This document shows positions 60,797 through 64,000 of a stretch of DNA of 64,000 nt, piece by piece. The stretch is from Filosporella fistucella (lineage: Eukaryota; Ascomycota; Leotiomycetes; Helotiales): positions 2,914,001 to 2,978,000 of the forward strand of contig JAQJZZ010000010.1 of NCBI GenBank assembly GCA_030077755.1, written 5' to 3'. Made by a program: the position numbers and the translations under genes. The notes under the pieces were generated by a model. It saw only the letters and a program-made list of their open reading frames with translations, searched no databases and was not told where the DNA came from. Numbering within the stretch: position 1 is the stretch's first letter; every line of letters begins with the position of its first letter.

Positions 60797-61189
60797 TCTG
60801 AAAGTCAAAATGCTGTGGAAATGAAGTTTGAATAATTACAGTATTGCGTTTTGAACACGGGGTGGGAGAGTCTTGGTATATAGGTTTGAGATTGTCTCCT
60901 TGTGTTACGTGGGAATGTTCTGGTGAGGTCTGTGGGGGAAGTGAATGTAAAGTCACATTGAAGACTCATAAACATTGCTTTCAAGTGCGACTGAGAATTG
61001 AACCAGAAACTTAACTTGTGAAAGGGGAGGACCATTCACTTTCGAATGGTGACTGATGCATCATCTGTCATTGACTCATTGACATTCATTCATTCATTCT
61101 AGTCTCTAGGATCTTCATCCCTCTATCCACCTCTCAAGTCTCAGCCGCCCTCCAAACTCCAACACAATTCCTAGTCCCAAATTCACTAC
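60797..61189. other. Intergenic sequence between two minus-strand genes
   Basis: This 390-base stretch holds the 5' leader of the coiled-coil orphan and the 3' UTR of the small secreted protein. An ATTCATTCATTC run lies at 61085-61096. No gene is seen. Confidence 0.55.
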
Positions 61190-61564
61190 TTAAATACCCA
61201 ATGCCTTGTTAAATGCAGCCGCAGTCGTGGCATCCTTGGTTGTCAAACCAGCTACAACCGCCTTTGCAGCCTCACATGCCGCAATACCCGCATCAGAAGC
61301 ACCGCACACATTGCCGAGTTGATCGCAGATACGGTTAGTGATGATGTTAGGGTTCAACGCATCTTGTTGACCCTTTGCAACAACGGGATCGGTAGGGAGG
61401 AAAGTGCCTTCTGTCGCTTTGCGACCTGGTCGTCCAGTCTTGAAATCCATAGCTGGAGAACATGTTCCGAAATCTGCGGCACTGACAGCGCGAGCTGGAA
61501 TGGTGCTGGCAGAAACGGCGGTGAAAACCGAGAGGAGAGAGAAGAGGATAGTTGTGGTCTTCAT
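61190..61564 (-). CDS. Small secreted protein, 124 aa
   Basis: Single exon of 124 aa beginning MKTTTILFSLLSVFTAVSAST, a strong signal peptide. The mature region has three Cys (FGTCSPAM, NRICDQLGNVC) plus one later (IAACEAA), so two disulfides are possible. The pattern CDQLGNVCGASDAGIAACEA followed by an Ala-rich helical tail (TTKDATTAAAFNKALGI) resembles small fungal secreted proteins of unknown function. The TATATATACG-like box near 61612-61624 lies at a suitable distance upstream on the minus strand. It is a candidate extracellular or effector-like protein; no activity is inferred. Confidence 0.75.
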   Translation of the reverse strand: MKTTTILFSLLSVFTAVSASTIPARAVSAADFGTCSPAMDFKTGRPGRKATEGTFLPTDPVVAKGQQDALNPNIITNRICDQLGNVCGASDAGIAACEAAKAVVAGLTTKDATTAAAFNKALGI

Positions 61565-62916
61565 TTTGAGTGAGGGTGGAGTTGTTGGTCGTAGTGAGTG
61601 TATTATTATAGATCGTATATATGATAGAAAGTTCGCAGAACTTTGGTAAAGACTGAGATCAACTCGTGAAAGAACGTAAGAGACTGGAGATTGGAAAGAT
61701 TGGATGGATTGAGCACTACTCTCAAGGGGAAAGGAACATCATATATATGTCCATTATTCACTTCCCAAGAAATGAAAAAAAATCACGACAAGGGAAGAAT
61801 AGCCAAGCAGCCATCCACGAACGCCCAAACATGGGACGATGGCGAGACGTTACAGAGAAGCGATGGCAGGTAAAATCTTGGAGATCCTGTTCCAGGAAGC
61901 GGAACGCTATTTAACCGCTGTAAAAAGGTCGTGCATAGGCTTCGGCTCCACGAAATGGTGCCCCACGGTTGAATTTGCCGAGTGCTCTGCAACGGCTTTG
62001 AGACGCCATATGGAGATCACGTTATTAACCGTCTGAAAGATGTGGATTTACTGGTTACCAAGTTTATGTTTTGGGGACGAGACCAGTGGGAGGTATTCCC
62101 GTGTTGGCGAGAATTTTTAAGTTGAAATGAGTGAGGTGTCCGGAAGAGGGACTGAAACTGCATTGTTACGCCAAGGTGGCTGGTAAGTGTAAACTAAATT
62201 ACTTGGATGAATAGAATTATGTAGTATTGAACCATAAATGACATCATGTGAGATTAATGGCTTGTTGTCTTTGCTTGGATAGTTTTGCGGTGAAACGAAG
62301 CAGTAAGATACGAGTTGCTGGTTTCAGAAGAGGTCAGCATATCTCCAAATGCATATGTTTTCCGGCTTGATTGGTACTGTTAACAGAAATGAGATATGCA
62401 TCTCAATATTCGAGAGACTACTGCGTAACAGATTAGAATTGGGATAGGAATATCCTCAATCCCCTAAAACATCGGTTTGTAGAAATACTATACCAAAGTC
62501 AATTGAGACGAACGCCTTACAGTGGGATTCGTCTTCCTACTCTTCGATCTGGCTTTTGTTTTAACTTATTCTTTTGGTGTCAAGGTAATCTCTATCATTT
62601 GAAAAAAGTTAAAAGAAGCGTAAGGTTGAAGTAATGTGAATTTCTGTTTGACTAATGGTATATAGAAACTGAGAATAAACAAATGGAGTTCACCTTGAGT
62701 GCCTTCTTGGTCTTCAATTAATTCACGAAGCAAGTTCTGCTAACTCAAGTTCAATTCTCATAATGTAAATATACTGAATTTAATCCTGAATAGTGAATTT
62801 GAACAGGAAATGTTTAATCCCAATCCATCTATAAAGCCAATAATCGTAGCACTACCAAGTTCAAACAAACAACCTCCTCCAAACAATCTTTTCCCAGTCG
62901 GTCCAAAATCATAAAC
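61565..62916. other. Intergenic region upstream of 129-aa orphan
   Basis: This 1.35-kb stretch has no supported gene. Frames around 61666-62036 overlap in several phases without motifs. AT-rich sequence follows. A TATA element (CTATAAAGCC) at 62829-62838 lies about 80-90 bases before the next start codon. Confidence 0.5.
62829..62838 (+). promoter_or_regulatory. TATA box of the 129-aa orphan gene
   Basis: CTATAAAGCC lies about 80-90 bases before the ATG at 62917, with an A/C-rich leader between, which supports this small frame being a transcribed gene. Confidence 0.5.
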
Positions 62917-63306
62917 ATGGACTCTACTACCTCAAAGACGTTCTTCGGCACCACCGGCCGTCTCCTGCCCATCAACATCGCTCACGTACATAATCATCCT
63001 AATCTATCAAGAGTCGACATGTACGCCCGAACAAGCACTACCTGCCTTATCGCTGAAGCCAAAAGAGGCAATCTGGATTTCGAGTTGTTCATGAAGTTAC
63101 ATCGTCGCGCTATAGACCAACATGGCGAAAAAGGAGAGCAGTATGAGTGGGATGTAATGAAACGAATTGTCCCAGGTGAAGAGGGCTCTGAAGAAATGGT
63201 GTGTGTTGGGGTTAAGTGCCAGACTTTGAGTAAGAGGGATGAGTTGATTGTGCAGTATGATAGGAAATGGGGTATTAGGGACTGGAAGGGAAAGACACCA
63301 TGGTGA
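62917..63306 (+). CDS. Uncharacterised 129-aa protein
   Basis: Single exon of 129 aa, MDSTTSKTFFGTTGRLLPIN to RDWKGKTPW, preceded by a TATA box and a typical A/C-rich leader (ATAAACATGG start context). It has no signal peptide or transmembrane helix. It is mixed alpha/beta in character with a charged middle (AKRGNLDFELFMKLHRRAID) and a C-terminal beta-like part with two Cys-flanked Val residues (MVCVGVKCQTLS). I do not recognise a family. Codon use and start context support it as real; antisense frames across it are shadows. Confidence 0.6.
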   Translation: MDSTTSKTFFGTTGRLLPINIAHVHNHPNLSRVDMYARTSTTCLIAEAKRGNLDFELFMKLHRRAIDQHGEKGEQYEWDVMKRIVPGEEGSEEMVCVGVKCQTLSKRDELIVQYDRKWGIRDWKGKTPW

Positions 63307-64000
63307 TTGGAGAACAATGAAGTGAATGGACTTGAGGGAAGGCATATGTTGCCTTGGTTTGGTGCCTAAGGCTTTGGTATCTAGGGGAGAGAAAGCAGAA
63401 CGGTAACACTTCGCAATATCAACGTGTTGTTGCCCTCTCATCATGAAGAAATTATTTTCTGTGTGGTATTTTTTACTCAATACCTCCAAATATTGATGTG
63501 CGTGCAAACTCCCAGTTTGTAAGAACTTATGTGTCTTGAAATGTAAACCTATAACGACATATATATGGTGATGCACGTGACTTCACCCACACCAGGTTCC
63601 TCTCCTGCATTTTAATGGTCATTGCCACGGTGGTTTGAAGAAATTTGATAAACGCTCTCTGTTGAAGTCTTACATTATATAGATCATATGTCAAGTGGAT
63701 GCAGAAGCTAGATGTCTTGAAAAAAGTCATCGCTGCTGCCTAACCACCCTCCATGATAGGTAGATAGCCAAGAGCTAAGCACAAGGCTATCGGCCATGGC
63801 TGTGCCCTGCCCCATAAGGCGGATTTCACTTTTTTCTTGTTGTCTATGTCACTTACCTCACGCCCTCGACTGATTCGATAAATAAGAAATCAATATTCTC
63901 ATATACAACCTCACACGAGTATCTGGGCGGTTATGCCGAGCTACCTTATCATGCCGATTCCCGAAGCAGCGTGACTTGGCATAAATCTTTGCTTTGCACA
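63307..64000. other. Window end, no supported gene
   Basis: The last 690 bases contain the 3' UTR of the 129-aa orphan and AT-rich sequence. A 159-codon minus-strand frame (63097-63576) is largely antisense to the orphan gene and has no motif. Confidence 0.5.

Overview
The window reads as nuclear chromosomal DNA of a filamentous ascomycete (Pezizomycotina). The basis is split genes with short 44-95 bp GT..AG introns carrying CTAAC/CTGAC-like branch sites, moderate AT content, CAAAATGGC-like start contexts, and typical fungal genes (SSD1, GLE1, NADP-glutamate dehydrogenase, Mep ammonium transporter, ferric reductase, tyrosinase). The overall impression is of a Leotiomycete/Helotiales (Botrytis- or Sclerotinia-like) genome, but that is inference only. 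There is no sign of a plasmid, phage, CRISPR array or rRNA. Genes are spaced, not in operons, and lie on both strands.

Layout. 0-10 kb: an aldo/keto reductase (2.7 kb) and NADP-glutamate dehydrogenase gdhA (6.3 kb). They are followed by a gene-poor stretch with an ATCGAT-rich patch, a degraded coding relic and a diverged copy of the gdhA 3' end. 10-20 kb: the nuclear mRNA-export factor GLE1 (minus) and the translational repressor SSD1 (plus, six exons). 20-31 kb: a secreted ferritin-like Rds1 protein, a class-1A-type dihydroorotate dehydrogenase, a small secreted Thr/Tyr-rich protein, a seven-exon tyrosinase and an NTF2-like gene with an apparent frameshift. 31-42 kb (all minus): a 682-aa TPR-like orphan, an amidase-signature amidase, and a very large 1801-aa fusion of a caspase-like domain, a GMC oxidoreductase and an alpha/beta hydrolase. 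44-52 kb: a single-pass cysteine-rich membrane protein, a pseudogene of a secreted EGF/GH43-like protein, 3-ketodihydrosphingosine reductase, and a broken J-domain gene. 54-64 kb: a Mep1/3-type ammonium transporter with GATA sites upstream, a ferric reductase of the FRE/NOX type, a coiled-coil orphan, and two small orphans, one of them secreted.

How the genes relate. Most are independent housekeeping or environmental-response genes. gdhA and the ammonium transporter are consecutive steps of ammonium assimilation and both have GATA-type sites upstream, but they are 47 kb apart. SSD1 and GLE1 both act on mRNA. The most unusual item is the 36.3-41.9 kb fusion gene. Its caspase-like domain keeps the His motif but has Pro where the catalytic Cys should be, and its hydrolase domain has Cys at the nucleophile elbow. 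The 46.7-51.7 kb interval carries two clearly inactivated genes flanking an intact sphingolipid gene and looks like a zone of gene decay.

Limits: gene models are manual splice reconstructions with no transcript data. Family assignments rest on motif recognition, not on database searches.
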